64,000 nt of DNA from Verrucomicrobiia bacterium (GCA_035765895.1 DASTWL010000078.1:1-64000), one strand, 5' to 3'. Positions 1-7,457 are shown, numbered from the stretch's first letter. The notes: a model not told the origin generated them from the sequence alone. A program made the numbers and translations.

Positions 1-589
1 GGCCGGCAACAAGTTGTCCATCGCGGCGGAAGCGACCGGCGGTGTGTCGTCCACCACGCAGCTCAACGGCGCAACCTTCGTGGATGCGACCGTGAAACTG
101 GGTGATCGCGGCGACCGGCTGACGGCCATCGCGCTGCACTCGGCGACGGAAGCCGCGCTGCGCAAGCTGGACCTGATCGACATGATTCCCGACAGCGAAG
201 GCAAGGCGCAGATTGCGACCTTCCAGGGCCGCCGGGTCATCGTGGACGATTCCATGCCGGTGCGGGCGGGCACGACCAGTGGCTTGGTTTACACCAGCTA
301 CCTGTTCGGTCCGGGCGCGTTCGCCAAGGGCGCTGCTCCGCTGGATTCGACGCCGTTGCAGGGCGGCATCGGCACGGAGGGCGTGGAGATCGCGCGGCAG
401 GCGTTGGACAGCGACACGCTGCTCATCAATCGCCGCCGCTACATCCTGCATCCTCGCGGGGTGAAGTTCACTTCGGCTGCGGTGGCGGGCGACAGCCCGA
501 CCAATGCGGAACTGGAGAACGGCGCGAACTGGACGCGGGTGTTCGAGAACAAGAACGTCCGCATCGTCGCGATTGATCACAACAACTGA
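1..589 (+). CDS. Phage major capsid protein, 5' partial
   Basis: The frame runs in from the left edge, so the N-terminus is missing and about 195 codons are visible. Stretches such as GDRGDRLTAIALHSAT, LDLIDMIPDSEG and the closing VRIVAIDHNN resemble the C-terminal half of Gp13-like phage major capsid proteins (HK97-type shell fold). Such a protein would form the icosahedral head lattice. The following genes are small structural or membrane proteins, which fits the head-completion part of a phage late operon. The family call rests on remembered sequence style, not on a search. Confidence 0.75.
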   Translation, partial: AGNKLSIAAEATGGVSSTTQLNGATFVDATVKLGDRGDRLTAIALHSATEAALRKLDLIDMIPDSEGKAQIATFQGRRVIVDDSMPVRAGTTSGLVYTSYLFGPGAFAKGAAPLDSTPLQGGIGTEGVEIARQALDSDTLLINRRRYILHPRGVKFTSAAVAGDSPTNAELENGANWTRVFENKNVRIVAIDHNN

Positions 590-642
590 GTCACGGCGCG
601 GGGCATGGCCTGAAACCATGCCTCGCGCTTCTTGGTGTTTCC

Positions 643-870
643 GTGAACCGCTTCTTCGCCATCTATCACGGTCTGACACCTGCCGCGCCGTGGGGCGTCG
701 CAGTCGAACGTGAGTTTGGCTCGCCCAAGGTGGAGTTGCTGATGCTCTGCCGGACGGAGAAGGAAGCGGTTCAATTCGCGAATCTGACCAGCCTCGGTCA
801 TGGATTGAAAAAGTATCGCGACGAGAAGGTGGCCTCGGGTGAAGGGCAATCGGTAGGAGCAAAACGATGA
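643..870 (+). CDS. Small phage protein of unknown function
   Basis: This is a 75-residue open frame starting with GTG, 53 nt after the capsid stop. Its stop overlaps the next start (ATGA at 867-870), the usual sign of coupled phage genes. The product has no membrane segment and ends in a charged, Gly/Ser-rich tail. I do not recognise a family. It is kept because of the tight packing with its neighbours, although the GTG start is not backed by a clear ribosome binding site. Confidence 0.5.
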   Translation: MNRFFAIYHGLTPAAPWGVAVEREFGSPKVELLMLCRTEKEAVQFANLTSLGHGLKKYRDEKVASGEGQSVGAKR

Positions 871-1052
871 ACACACTTTATCCCATCATCCGGCGCAAGC
901 GTCGCCCACTGTTTGTGGCCGACAAGCCGCCGGTCATCGCGGGCAATGTTGAGCCGGCGAAAGCCGTGGCGACGAAGCCCGCTGAAGCCATCCCGACGGC
1001 AGGCAAACCGCAGACAAGCGATGACCAAACCGATCCAACTTCTGAGTCGTAG
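867..1052 (+). CDS. Small Pro/Ala-rich phage protein
   Basis: This 61-residue frame starts at an ATG that overlaps the previous stop by 4 nt. The product begins with a basic patch (IIRRKRRP) and continues into a low-complexity Ala/Pro/Lys/Thr tail, so it is probably mostly disordered. Its 3' end overlaps the following gene by 32 nt. No family is recognised. It could be a minor head or scaffold-like protein, but nothing in the sequence shows that directly. Confidence 0.45.
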   Translation: MNTLYPIIRRKRRPLFVADKPPVIAGNVEPAKAVATKPAEAIPTAGKPQTSDDQTDPTSES

Positions 1053-1668
1053 CCGCTGGCTGGCAACGTGGCTTCAACGCCGTCGCCGCAAGCGGCAGCA
1101 TGGTCTGTTGCCCGCGCCGGTGCTGCGAGCCGCCTATCCAACCCTGCTGCAATGGGATTGGAATCTGGCGAATCCCTACAAGTGGAACGTCTGGACTAGC
1201 CTTGACGGCGGGATCTCTTTCTTTTTGACCGAGGACTACTGGCACTATGGCGACTCCCGTCAATTTGCGCCGGATGGTGGTAGCGAATTCTATCTCATTG
1301 TTGGCGTTGATTCGACCGGCAAGGAGATAACGCATCGCAGTAATGCCGTGCGGCCTGACGACGCGATTGCACCGCCAGAGATCGCTGGTGGCAATGCCGA
1401 ATGGGAGTCCACCGAACCGGGCTGGTGGGACGTTTACATTGACTGGACTTTCAACCATGCCGGCCATCCGGTCGCGCAAATCGAAATCTGGCAGAGCATC
1501 AACAACGGGCCGTTTGAATTGCGAGACACGGTCACGAGTGAGGAAGTCAGTCACTACTACCCGATGGCTGCCAACAGCGAGACGACTTTCGACTTCAAGG
1601 TGCGTTACCGCAACGGCGCGACGGTCGGGCCGTTCTCGAACGTGTATCGCATCGACATCCAAGTTTGA
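1021..1668 (+). CDS. Phage structural protein with fibronectin-III-like domain
   Basis: The ATG at 1021 gives a 215-residue product. The frame stays open upstream to 913, but that would overlap the previous gene almost completely. After a basic N-terminus (about residues 1-30) the protein is beta-rich and Trp/Tyr-rich. The C-terminal half (about 115-215) reads like a fibronectin type III or Ig-like module, with WDVYIDWTF, QIEIWQSINNGPFEL and FKVRYRNGATVGPFSNVYRI. Such modules decorate phage virions. A decoration or adhesion protein is likely; the exact role is unknown. Confidence 0.6.
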   Translation: MTKPIQLLSRSRWLATWLQRRRRKRQHGLLPAPVLRAAYPTLLQWDWNLANPYKWNVWTSLDGGISFFLTEDYWHYGDSRQFAPDGGSEFYLIVGVDSTGKEITHRSNAVRPDDAIAPPEIAGGNAEWESTEPGWWDVYIDWTFNHAGHPVAQIEIWQSINNGPFELRDTVTSEEVSHYYPMAANSETTFDFKVRYRNGATVGPFSNVYRIDIQV

Positions 1669-1671
1669 TTT

Positions 1672-2202
1672 ATGGCTCTGACACTTATCAAAGAGGACGG
1701 CACGGGCCGCAGCGACGCGAACGCTTACGCCAATGCGGCGGATGGCGACGCCTACCACGATGGGCATTTGTATGCGACGGCGTGGACCGCTGCTACTGCC
1801 GTCAAGAAGGATGCCGCGCTCGTGATGGCAACGCGGCTGATTGATTCACAATTCCAGTTCGACGGCGGCAAGCTGAACGAGGCGCAAGCGCTCCAGTGGC
1901 CGCGTGAGAACTGCCACGATCCGGACGCCGACGGCTGGGGCGGCGGCACGGTCGCCAGCAACGTCGTGCCGAAGCTGGTCATTCAGGCGACATGCGAGAT
2001 GGCGCGTGAACTGATCGTCGCTGATCGCACCGCCGCGCCTGCGGGTGAGGGCATCAAGTATGCAAACGTCGGCACGACCCAGACCGGTTACGACAAGAGC
2101 GACACGCGCCCGGTGATTTCGCGCGTCGCCCAGGCGATGCTTTCCAAATACGGCACGCTGCTCAATCGCAAGGGCGGCACAGTGCGACTCGTGCGTAGCT
2201 GA
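1672..2202 (+). CDS. DnaT-like / head-tail connector-type phage protein
   Basis: This 176-residue protein starts 4 nt after the previous stop. It opens with MALTLIKEDGTGRSDANAYA and continues with a helical region containing ALVMATRLIDSQFQFDGGK, ALQWPRENC and MARELIVAD. That pattern (an 'ANSY' start, then helices with LQWPR) matches the small phage family often labelled putative DnaT-like ssDNA-binding protein, which sits beside the capsid gene and is thought to act as a head-completion or connector protein. The position two genes after the capsid fits the connector role better than a DNA-binding one. Confidence 0.65.
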   Translation: MALTLIKEDGTGRSDANAYANAADGDAYHDGHLYATAWTAATAVKKDAALVMATRLIDSQFQFDGGKLNEAQALQWPRENCHDPDADGWGGGTVASNVVPKLVIQATCEMARELIVADRTAAPAGEGIKYANVGTTQTGYDKSDTRPVISRVAQAMLSKYGTLLNRKGGTVRLVRS

Positions 2203-2205
2203 CCC

Positions 2206-2526
2206 ATGACGAACATGAATCCCAACGAATTTCTCAAGGCTGTGGACCATGCCGCCGGCATGAATGACCGCTGGTTGTTCCTCGCCGCGTTCCTGCTGCT
2301 ACTGATTGGCGGCGGCATTGTGATTTATTGGCTGGTGCGCCAACTGCAAGTTGTCCTCGCCGATCACAAGGAGTTGCGCGAGTCGCATCACGCGGCGCTG
2401 GCGCAAATCATCGAGAAGCAAAGTGAGACTTCACTCAAGCTCGCCGTCTGCATTGACCACAACACCGCCGCGCTGAATGAGTGCGCTTTCGAGTTGCGGC
2501 GATTCCAGGAAAGGAAGGAAGCATGA
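2206..2526 (+). CDS. Small membrane protein with coiled tail (phage)
   Basis: This is a 106-residue product with one strong membrane segment (about residues 24-45: LFLAAFLLLLIGGGIVIYWL) and then a polar, helical, probably coiled-coil tail. It starts 3 nt after the connector-type gene and overlaps the next start (ATGA). The size and layout fit an inner-membrane lysis accessory, for example a holin or i-spanin-like protein, paired with the lipoprotein encoded next. No motif proves this. Confidence 0.55.
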   Translation: MTNMNPNEFLKAVDHAAGMNDRWLFLAAFLLLLIGGGIVIYWLVRQLQVVLADHKELRESHHAALAQIIEKQSETSLKLAVCIDHNTAALNECAFELRRFQERKEA

Positions 2527-3221
2527 AGCGATTGAACCACACACTGATTGATGTCGCCGTGATGGCATCTGTTGGCCTGCTGTGCGGCTGTTCCGGCACT
2601 GCACCACTCAAGGGCGGCAAGGCCACAACGCTGAGCAAACCTACTCAGGGCATTGAGCAAACCGTCGTGCAATCCGACAACCCGGCGGCCGTGTCGCGGC
2701 AGGATCAAGAGACGGTGCGGACACGGAGCTATACCGTGCCGACGGGTTCGCGACTGGAATCCGGCGCAACGAATGCCCCGGCTGTGGTCGTGAGTGCGCC
2801 CATGCCCGTTGTCGAGCGCGAGGAGACACGGGCCAAGACGGAGTTGGGTGCGGCACAGAAAGACACGGCCCGCGAACTCGGCGCGAAACTCGCCAGCCTG
2901 AAAGGCATCGTGTGGGTCGGTGTCGCCATGTTCGTGTTCGGCCTGGCATCCATTTTCTATCCGCCGCTGAAGCTGCTCATTGGCAGCGTGACGACGAGCG
3001 CTGCCATCACGGTCGGCGGTTTGACACTCATGGTTTTGCCAAGCATGATTGTGGGCAATGAACTGCTGATTTTGAGTGGCGTTGCGGTTGCCGTGGGTGG
3101 TTGGTTCTTGGCACATCGCCACGGTCAGTTACGGGGTATGATTGATGCGAACAACAATGGCGTGGATGATCGGATTGAAGCGGTCCTGGAGAAGTGGCGA
3201 AATGAGAGCAATCCTCACTAA
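2523..3221 (+). CDS. Phage-encoded putative lipoprotein with membrane segments
   Basis: The ATG at 2523 overlaps the previous stop. The frame is open upstream to 2481, but the ATG gives a clean signal peptide ending in GLLCGCS, a plausible lipobox with Cys near residue 24. The 232-residue product then has a polar Thr/Val/Glu-rich region (about 25-125), three hydrophobic segments (about 130-200) and a C-terminal DANNNGVDDRIE stretch resembling a calcium-binding loop. Membrane protein plus lipoprotein at the end of a late operon recalls spanin pairs, but this protein is larger and has several membrane spans, so its function stays open. Confidence 0.55.
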   Translation: MKRLNHTLIDVAVMASVGLLCGCSGTAPLKGGKATTLSKPTQGIEQTVVQSDNPAAVSRQDQETVRTRSYTVPTGSRLESGATNAPAVVVSAPMPVVEREETRAKTELGAAQKDTARELGAKLASLKGIVWVGVAMFVFGLASIFYPPLKLLIGSVTTSAAITVGGLTLMVLPSMIVGNELLILSGVAVAVGGWFLAHRHGQLRGMIDANNNGVDDRIEAVLEKWRNESNPH

Positions 3222-3240
3222 TCCTCACACGGCGGACATG

Positions 3241-3272
3241 GTTTCGAGGTGGTCTAAAGACGTTCTCGAAAC
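3241..3272. terminator. Long hairpin at the end of the prophage operon
   Basis: GTTTCGAG (3241-3248) pairs perfectly with CTCGAAAC (3265-3272), and inside the loop GTCT/AGAC pairs again. It lies 20 nt after the last prophage stop. There is no T-run, so it may be a rho-independent-like terminator without a U tract or a structure linked to the attachment region. Confidence 0.45.
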
Positions 3273-3352
3273 AGGGCGAAAGTGCTATTTCAACCAATAG
3301 AATAGGCCTTCCGCACCACTCCGACCGCATACCGTCGAAAAACACGGTCTTA

Positions 3353-3377
3353 GGTTCGAATCTCACCGCCCCGACCA
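3353..3377 (+). other. Attachment site: 3' end of a tRNA-Pro-like gene
   Basis: The 25 bp contain G53, a TTCGAAT T-loop (3355-3361), the T-stem 3' strand CTCAC, an acceptor strand CGCCCCG (3367-3373), discriminator A and the CCA end (3375-3377). The T-stem 5' strand just upstream does not pair, and no tRNA 5' half is present, so this is a tRNA tail rather than a gene. An acceptor starting CGGGGCG with A73 is usual for tRNA-Pro. Phages often integrate in tRNA 3' ends and leave such a duplicate at the far border. Confidence 0.75.
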
Positions 3378-3890
3378 TTCTCCAGTTTGATACTTTCATT
3401 AATGGTGTATTTTTTCGCGAACATCTCCGATCGACAAACATTTCAGAGATGCAACCGAGCGGCTTCGATGCTATTCGATTCGGCAACGCAAGCGCCGCCT
3501 GACGGGCATGGGAGTGCACCGGTGAGCTCCAGGCTGTCCGATCGACTACACGGATGCACGCTGTCATTTGAATTGGCTTCCGAGATCGGCAATCGGGTGT
3601 GTTCACAAGAGTCCCATCGCCTGGGCGAACCTTCCCCAAGGCAGCACTTGTTCGCCGCCGACAACATTGTGCCTTGCCGAAGACTCCTCTGCGCCACGAG
3701 CAGTTTTCTCCCGTTCTGTAAATGCGAAAGGATGCCGCCATGGGAAAGTGCCGGGCACCGTGACGACAGGCGTCCAGCCCACTCCGTAAACAGGGGCGCC
3801 AAGAAATTCGCAGAATGCACCAGCGCCGCCGTTGAAGCCGACACCAAACGCTTGCGCCAGGTCCACGTTAACGGCAGCTTGCGCCCCATT
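3378..3890. other. Gene-poor stretch right of the attachment site
   Basis: No convincing gene is seen in these 513 bases. Open frames exist on both strands. The least unlikely is a minus-strand frame at 3603-3866 (87 codons, Gly/Phe-rich, no recognisable family and no ribosome binding site). Composition is close to that of the neighbours. It may be decayed chromosomal or phage DNA. Confidence 0.5.
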
Positions 3891-3894
3891 TTAA

Positions 3895-4530
3895 ATGATG
3901 AGTTCACCGTTTCAGCCGTCTTCGATAACCGCAGCGCCCGGACTTGTCCATGAACTCCCGAGCATTCTCGAATGCATCGAACTGAAGACCCTTTTCGCCA
4001 AGCCGCAGCCGGTCGAAGTGGAGCTGGGTTGTGGTGACGCATCGTTCCTCGTCGCTTACGCCGAAGCGAATCCACAACACAATTTCATCGGCATCGAGCG
4101 CCTGCTGGGGCGCATAAAAAAGCTGGATCGCAAGGGACGCCGGCACGGGCTGACCAACCTGCGCGGCATCCGGATCGAATCCGGCTATTTCCTGGAATAT
4201 TTGCTCGCTGAACATTCGGTCGAGGCGTTGCATGTGTATTTTCCGGATCCGTGGCCGAAGCTTAAACATCGTCGCCATCGCTTCATCAACGAGCGCTTCC
4301 CGAACCTTGCCTGGCGGGCGCTCAAGCCGTGCGGCGTGGTTTACCTCCGCACGGACGACGCCGATTATTTTGAGCAGATGCAACGCATTTTTGCCGGCGA
4401 TTCTCGCTTCAAGAAGTTCGAAACACCACCGGCCTTGCTCGCATTGAAGACAGACTTCGAGAGGGATTTCAACGCGCGGGGCGTGCCCACGCTGGCCGTT
4501 GCCTACCAGAAGCACGACCAAAGCGCTTAA
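3895..4530 (+). CDS. trmB: tRNA (guanine-N7-)-methyltransferase
   Basis: TrmB makes m7G46 in the variable loop of tRNAs using S-adenosylmethionine. The 211-residue product has the SAM-binding motif VELGCGDASFLV (about residues 37-48) and the family hallmark VYFPDPWPKLKHRRHR (about 111-126). The closing region has LKTDFERDFNARGVP, typical of the family's tRNA-binding C-terminus. Two adjacent ATGs (3895, 3898) can serve as start. The 3' end meets the convergent holin-like gene with a few nt of overlap. Length is normal for the family. Confidence 0.93.
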   Translation: MMSSPFQPSSITAAPGLVHELPSILECIELKTLFAKPQPVEVELGCGDASFLVAYAEANPQHNFIGIERLLGRIKKLDRKGRRHGLTNLRGIRIESGYFLEYLLAEHSVEALHVYFPDPWPKLKHRRHRFINERFPNLAWRALKPCGVVYLRTDDADYFEQMQRIFAGDSRFKKFETPPALLALKTDFERDFNARGVPTLAVAYQKHDQSA

Positions 4531-4985
4531 ACGTCGATGACGGGGCCGTCGCCATCGTCATGACGGCCCGGCGGGTTGCGTTTTTTGCCGAAGCGCTGGA
4601 TTTGGATGCGGGAACGACCGGTGCCGGTCAATGAATTCAGCACGAGTGAGACAAAGCTGATGATGAGCGATCCGAAGAAGGCCGACCAAAAGCCGGCCAC
4701 TTCGAAGCCGTGCACGATCTGCCCCACCAACATCAGCAAGAGGGCGTTGATGACGAGCATGAACAATCCCAACGTGAGAATCAGCAGCGGCAACGCTACC
4801 AGCATCACCAAGGGGCGGACGAACGCATTGAGCAGTCCAAGCAGGAGCGAAGCGAGCAGCAAGACCTCCCAGTCGTGGTTGTAGGAAATCCCGGGCAGCA
4901 GACACGCTGCCACCAGCACCGCGAAGGTGTTGATGATCCAGCCTTGCAGGAATCGTTTGATTGTGCCTCCGCTCTTGTAATCCAT
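4527..4985 (-). CDS. Phage holin family 4-type (YvlD-like) membrane protein
   Basis: This 152-residue protein has four hydrophobic segments within its first 115 residues (for example FAVLVAACLLPGI, LLLLASLLLGLLNAFVRPL, LILTLGLFMLVINALLLMLVG, AFFGSLIISFVSLVLN). The NAFVRPL and NALLLML patterns mark the 'mycobacterial 4 TMS phage holin, superfamily IV' / YvlD group. Despite the name, these are common chromosomal inner-membrane proteins of unclear role. The last 35 residues are charged and probably cytoplasmic. It is convergent with trmB. Confidence 0.85.
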   Translation of the reverse strand: MDYKSGGTIKRFLQGWIINTFAVLVAACLLPGISYNHDWEVLLLASLLLGLLNAFVRPLVMLVALPLLILTLGLFMLVINALLLMLVGQIVHGFEVAGFWSAFFGSLIISFVSLVLNSLTGTGRSRIQIQRFGKKRNPPGRHDDGDGPVIDV

Positions 4986-5045
4986 CTCGCGCAGCCAAAA
5001 TGCGTCAGGCGCCGGAGCAACTCAAGCCCTACGGAACCGGTCGTT

Positions 5046-6017
5046 TCAACGGCCCGCCTCGGCGCGCAAAAACGTGACGGGCGCACCGGACCGAACCTCG
5101 GCTTTGACAGCGGCGGGAACCAGTGCAAAGTCACCGGCTTTCAACTCCAGGTTTCCGGCGGCGGACGCCACGGTCATTTCGCCTGCGACCATGCCGAGAA
5201 TGTGCATGACGCCGGCGGGCAGCGCCGTGCGACCAGCGTGTTCCAGACTCACGTGCTCAACCTTGAACAGGGAACACCCGGCGAGCGCCCGGATGCTCGC
5301 ATCGCCAGCTTTGACGGCGTCACGCGGTGCCAGCGGCGGTTCAAAGTCTGCAAAGTCAATGCTCGCCAGCGACTGCGGCACATGCAGTTCGCGCGGCCGG
5401 CCATCCAGCCCGACCCGGTTCCAGTCAAAAACCCGATACGTCGTGTCCGAGTTCTGCTGGATTTCGAAGATAACATTGCCCGCGCCGATGGCGTGAACAC
5501 GCCCGCTGGGCAGGAACATCGCGTCGCCCGCCCGGACGTTGTGCCGGTGAAAACATTCAGCCACCGTGCCGTCCGCGATCTTCCGCTCAAAATCACTCCG
5601 CGTGACCCCTTTCCGCAGGCCAACAAAAAGCGCCGCGTCGGGTTGCGCTTCGGTGATAAACCACATCTCGGTCTTGGGATCGCCTTTCAGTTCGGCTGCC
5701 TTGGCTGACGGTGGATGCACTTGCAGGGAAAGCGTGTCCTTGGCGTCGAGAATTTTAACCAACAGCGGGAACCGGCCGTTCAGTGCCCGCGCTTCGCCGA
5801 GCAGTTCGCGGACGTGGTGTTCCATCAGCCATCGCAAATCGCGTCCGGCCAGCGGGCCGTTGACGATGACACTCACGTCGCCCGGCCGGTCCGTGATTTC
5901 CCACGATTCGCCGATGGGCACCCCGGCCGGGAGTGGCTTGCGGTAAAGACGTTCAAGATTGCGCGCTCCCCAGACACGCTCCTTGAAAATGGGAGTGAAC
6001 TTGAGCGGATAAAGCAT
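5046..6017 (-). CDS. manA: Mannose-6-phosphate isomerase, class I
   Basis: This enzyme interconverts mannose-6-phosphate and fructose-6-phosphate and feeds GDP-mannose (and GDP-fucose) synthesis. The 323-residue product starts with FTPIFKERVWGARNL and GESWEITDRPGDVS and has the zinc ligands in LQVHPP and KTEMWFI and the active-site GRVHAIGAG. It is the short bacterial form, with a degenerate second cupin at the C-terminus. It sits 15 nt downstream of accA on the same strand and may be cotranscribed. The fucose kinase/pyrophosphorylase elsewhere in the window suggests active deoxysugar metabolism. Confidence 0.92.
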   Translation of the reverse strand: MLYPLKFTPIFKERVWGARNLERLYRKPLPAGVPIGESWEITDRPGDVSVIVNGPLAGRDLRWLMEHHVRELLGEARALNGRFPLLVKILDAKDTLSLQVHPPSAKAAELKGDPKTEMWFITEAQPDAALFVGLRKGVTRSDFERKIADGTVAECFHRHNVRAGDAMFLPSGRVHAIGAGNVIFEIQQNSDTTYRVFDWNRVGLDGRPRELHVPQSLASIDFADFEPPLAPRDAVKAGDASIRALAGCSLFKVEHVSLEHAGRTALPAGVMHILGMVAGEMTVASAAGNLELKAGDFALVPAAVKAEVRSGAPVTFLRAEAGR

Positions 6018-6032
6018 GGTTTGGAAGAAGGG

Positions 6033-7028
6033 TCACACCGCCGCCAAGCTGGCCTTGGCGGGACGTTCCGGTTCCTGAAAATGTCCAAAAGCCCGGAACT
6101 TGGCGTAGCGATCCTTCAAACGATCAGCCACGCTCATCCGCGCGACTTCAGCCAAATGCTTCAGCACCTGTTCCTTGAGATTGGCGGCCGTTGTCTTCGG
6201 ATCGGTATGAGCACCGCCCAACGGCTCGGGAATGATGCCATCCACCAGTCCCAATTCCAGCAGGTCGTTGGCGGTGATGCGCAACGCCTCCGCGGCTTTT
6301 GCCGCCGCCGTGCGGTCCTTCCACAGGATCGCCGCACAGCCTTCGGGGCTGATGACAGAATAGTAGGCGTTCTGGAGGATCAACACCCGGTTGGCCACAC
6401 CAATGCCCAAAGCGCCGCCAGAGCCGCCTTCGCCGATGACGACGGCGATGATCGGGACTTCCAGCAGCGTCATTTCCCGCAAATTCACCGCGATGGCCTC
6501 AGCAATGTGCCGTTCTTCGGCGCCGATGCCAGGATACGCGCCGGCCGTGTCGATGAGGGAAATGATGGGCAGACCGAATTTGTCGGCCATTTGCATCAAG
6601 CGCAGCGCCTTGCGATACCCTTCCGGATGCGCGGAGCCGAAGTTCCGCAGGATGTTCTCCTTCGTGTCTCGACCTTTTTGCGTGCCGATGACCATGACCC
6701 GCTGGTCGGCAATTTTGGCAAATCCGCCCACCACGGCGCGGTCATCGGCAAACCGGCGGTCGCCATGCAGCTCATGAAAGTCGGTGAATGCGGTGTTGAT
6801 GTAATCGAGCGCGAAGGGACGCTTGGGATGGCGTGCCAGTTGAACGCGCTGCCAGGGCGTGAGATTGGTAAAAATTTGTTTCCGCGTTTCCTCGATCTTG
6901 CTCTGGATGAGCGCGATTTCCTCCTCAAATTCGATTCCGATGGCGTGCTTTTCCGGATGCGCCTTGAGTTCGTTGAGTTTGTTTTGCAGTTCAACAATCG
7001 GCTTCTCGAAGTCGAGAACGTGTTTCAT
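6033..7028 (-). CDS. accA: Acetyl-CoA carboxylase carboxyltransferase subunit alpha
   Basis: AccA, with AccD, transfers the carboxyl group from biotin to acetyl-CoA to make malonyl-CoA, the first step of fatty acid synthesis. The 331-residue protein has the family start MKHVLDFEKPIVELQNK, then WQRVQLARHPKRP and the crotonase-fold core with PIIAVVIGEGGSGGALGIG and YSVISPEGCAAILWKD. The ATG at 7028 is chosen over an upstream in-frame extension because homologues begin here and a promoter-like pair ends 8 nt before it. manA follows on the same strand. Confidence 0.96.
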   Translation of the reverse strand: MKHVLDFEKPIVELQNKLNELKAHPEKHAIGIEFEEEIALIQSKIEETRKQIFTNLTPWQRVQLARHPKRPFALDYINTAFTDFHELHGDRRFADDRAVVGGFAKIADQRVMVIGTQKGRDTKENILRNFGSAHPEGYRKALRLMQMADKFGLPIISLIDTAGAYPGIGAEERHIAEAIAVNLREMTLLEVPIIAVVIGEGGSGGALGIGVANRVLILQNAYYSVISPEGCAAILWKDRTAAAKAAEALRITANDLLELGLVDGIIPEPLGGAHTDPKTTAANLKEQVLKHLAEVARMSVADRLKDRYAKFRAFGHFQEPERPAKASLAAV

Positions 7029-7036
7029 GGCCGCGC

Positions 7037-7065
7037 AGGTTAAACGCCCCTGCCATGGGTGGCAA
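7037..7065 (-). promoter_or_regulatory. Candidate accA promoter, leaderless type
   Basis: On the minus strand TTGCCA (7060-7065) is followed after 17 nt by TAACCT (7037-7042), which ends 8 nt before the accA ATG. It lies downstream of the 7117-7142 terminator, so accA would have its own start site there. Confidence 0.5.
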
Positions 7066-7106
7066 ACGGGATTTCCAAAACATACCCGGCCAGAAAACAC
7101 CAGAGG

Positions 7107-7142
7107 GAAAAAGGCAGAGGGCCGGATTTGCATCCGGCCCTC
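7107..7142 (-). terminator. Intrinsic terminator on the minus strand
   Basis: A perfect 11-bp stem, GAGGGCCGGAT (7117-7127) with ATCCGGCCCTC (7132-7142), has a 4-nt loop. On the minus strand it is followed by TGCC and a run of five U. It would stop transcripts coming from zwf-pgl, or from an RNA encoded at 7143-7457, before accA. Confidence 0.85.
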
Positions 7143-7186
7143 GGTGACGATGAGGTTTATACGCCGTCGTCCCGGCGCTCAGAAGG

Positions 7187-7265
7187 GTAATGCGGCCAAC
7201 TTGGGGGTCGCTGTTCGAACCGCATTACGAGCAAAACCTCTCTGCCAACCCTAAACGAACAGCGA
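7187..7265 (-). ncRNA. Candidate pseudoknotted RNA in the pgl-accA gap
   Basis: Two perfect inverted repeats interlock: GTAATGCGG (7187-7195) with CCGCATTAC (7220-7228), and TCGCTGTTCG (7208-7217) with CGAACAGCGA (7256-7265). The order A-B-A'-B' with a 2-nt junction is the plan of an H-type pseudoknot. The strand is set by the terminator with a U tract at 7107-7142. The gap (7143-7457) has no supported gene and also holds a tandem TGACGTA repeat (7079+200 to 7093+200, that is 7279-7293). It could be a stand-alone RNA, the 3' UTR of zwf-pgl, or a leader. No known family is recognised. Confidence 0.5.
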
Positions 7266-7457
7266 AATTTCAAACATCTGACGTATTGACGTAGCAAATC
7301 AATTGCCCGTTCAAAACTTTCTCACATTCGTCAAAGAGCCTCAAAACCGCAGCGTTTTTTCGCTGACAGAACTGCTCGCAAAGTGGACTCGAAGCCATGA
7401 ATTGTCAAAAAACTGGACCCAGTTGGCAGAGGCAGAACGGCTTGGGCGCTCTGAGGG

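Larger units (their letters stand above)
1..3377 (+). mobile_element. Right-hand end of a prophage
   Basis: Seven consecutive plus-strand genes are packed with overlaps of 4-32 nt or short gaps. They encode a phage capsid protein, a connector-type protein and small membrane or lipoprotein products. The block ends in a long hairpin and then a 25-bp copy of a tRNA 3' end, after which ordinary chromosomal genes begin. No integrase, terminase, portal or tail gene is visible, so most of the element must lie left of the window. The boundary at 3377 is inferred from the tRNA fragment. Confidence 0.75.

Noticed and set aside
3305-3377. A complete tRNA gene
   Set aside because: The 3' end looks like a tRNA, and ACCGT/ACGGT could mimic an anticodon stem, but its loop would be 8 nt, the T-stem 5' strand does not pair and no acceptor 5' strand exists.
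7107-7265. Riboswitch with terminator controlling accA
   Set aside because: A promoter-like pair for accA lies downstream of the terminator, and no antiterminator pairing was found, so attenuation is not supported; the structure is reported without this role.
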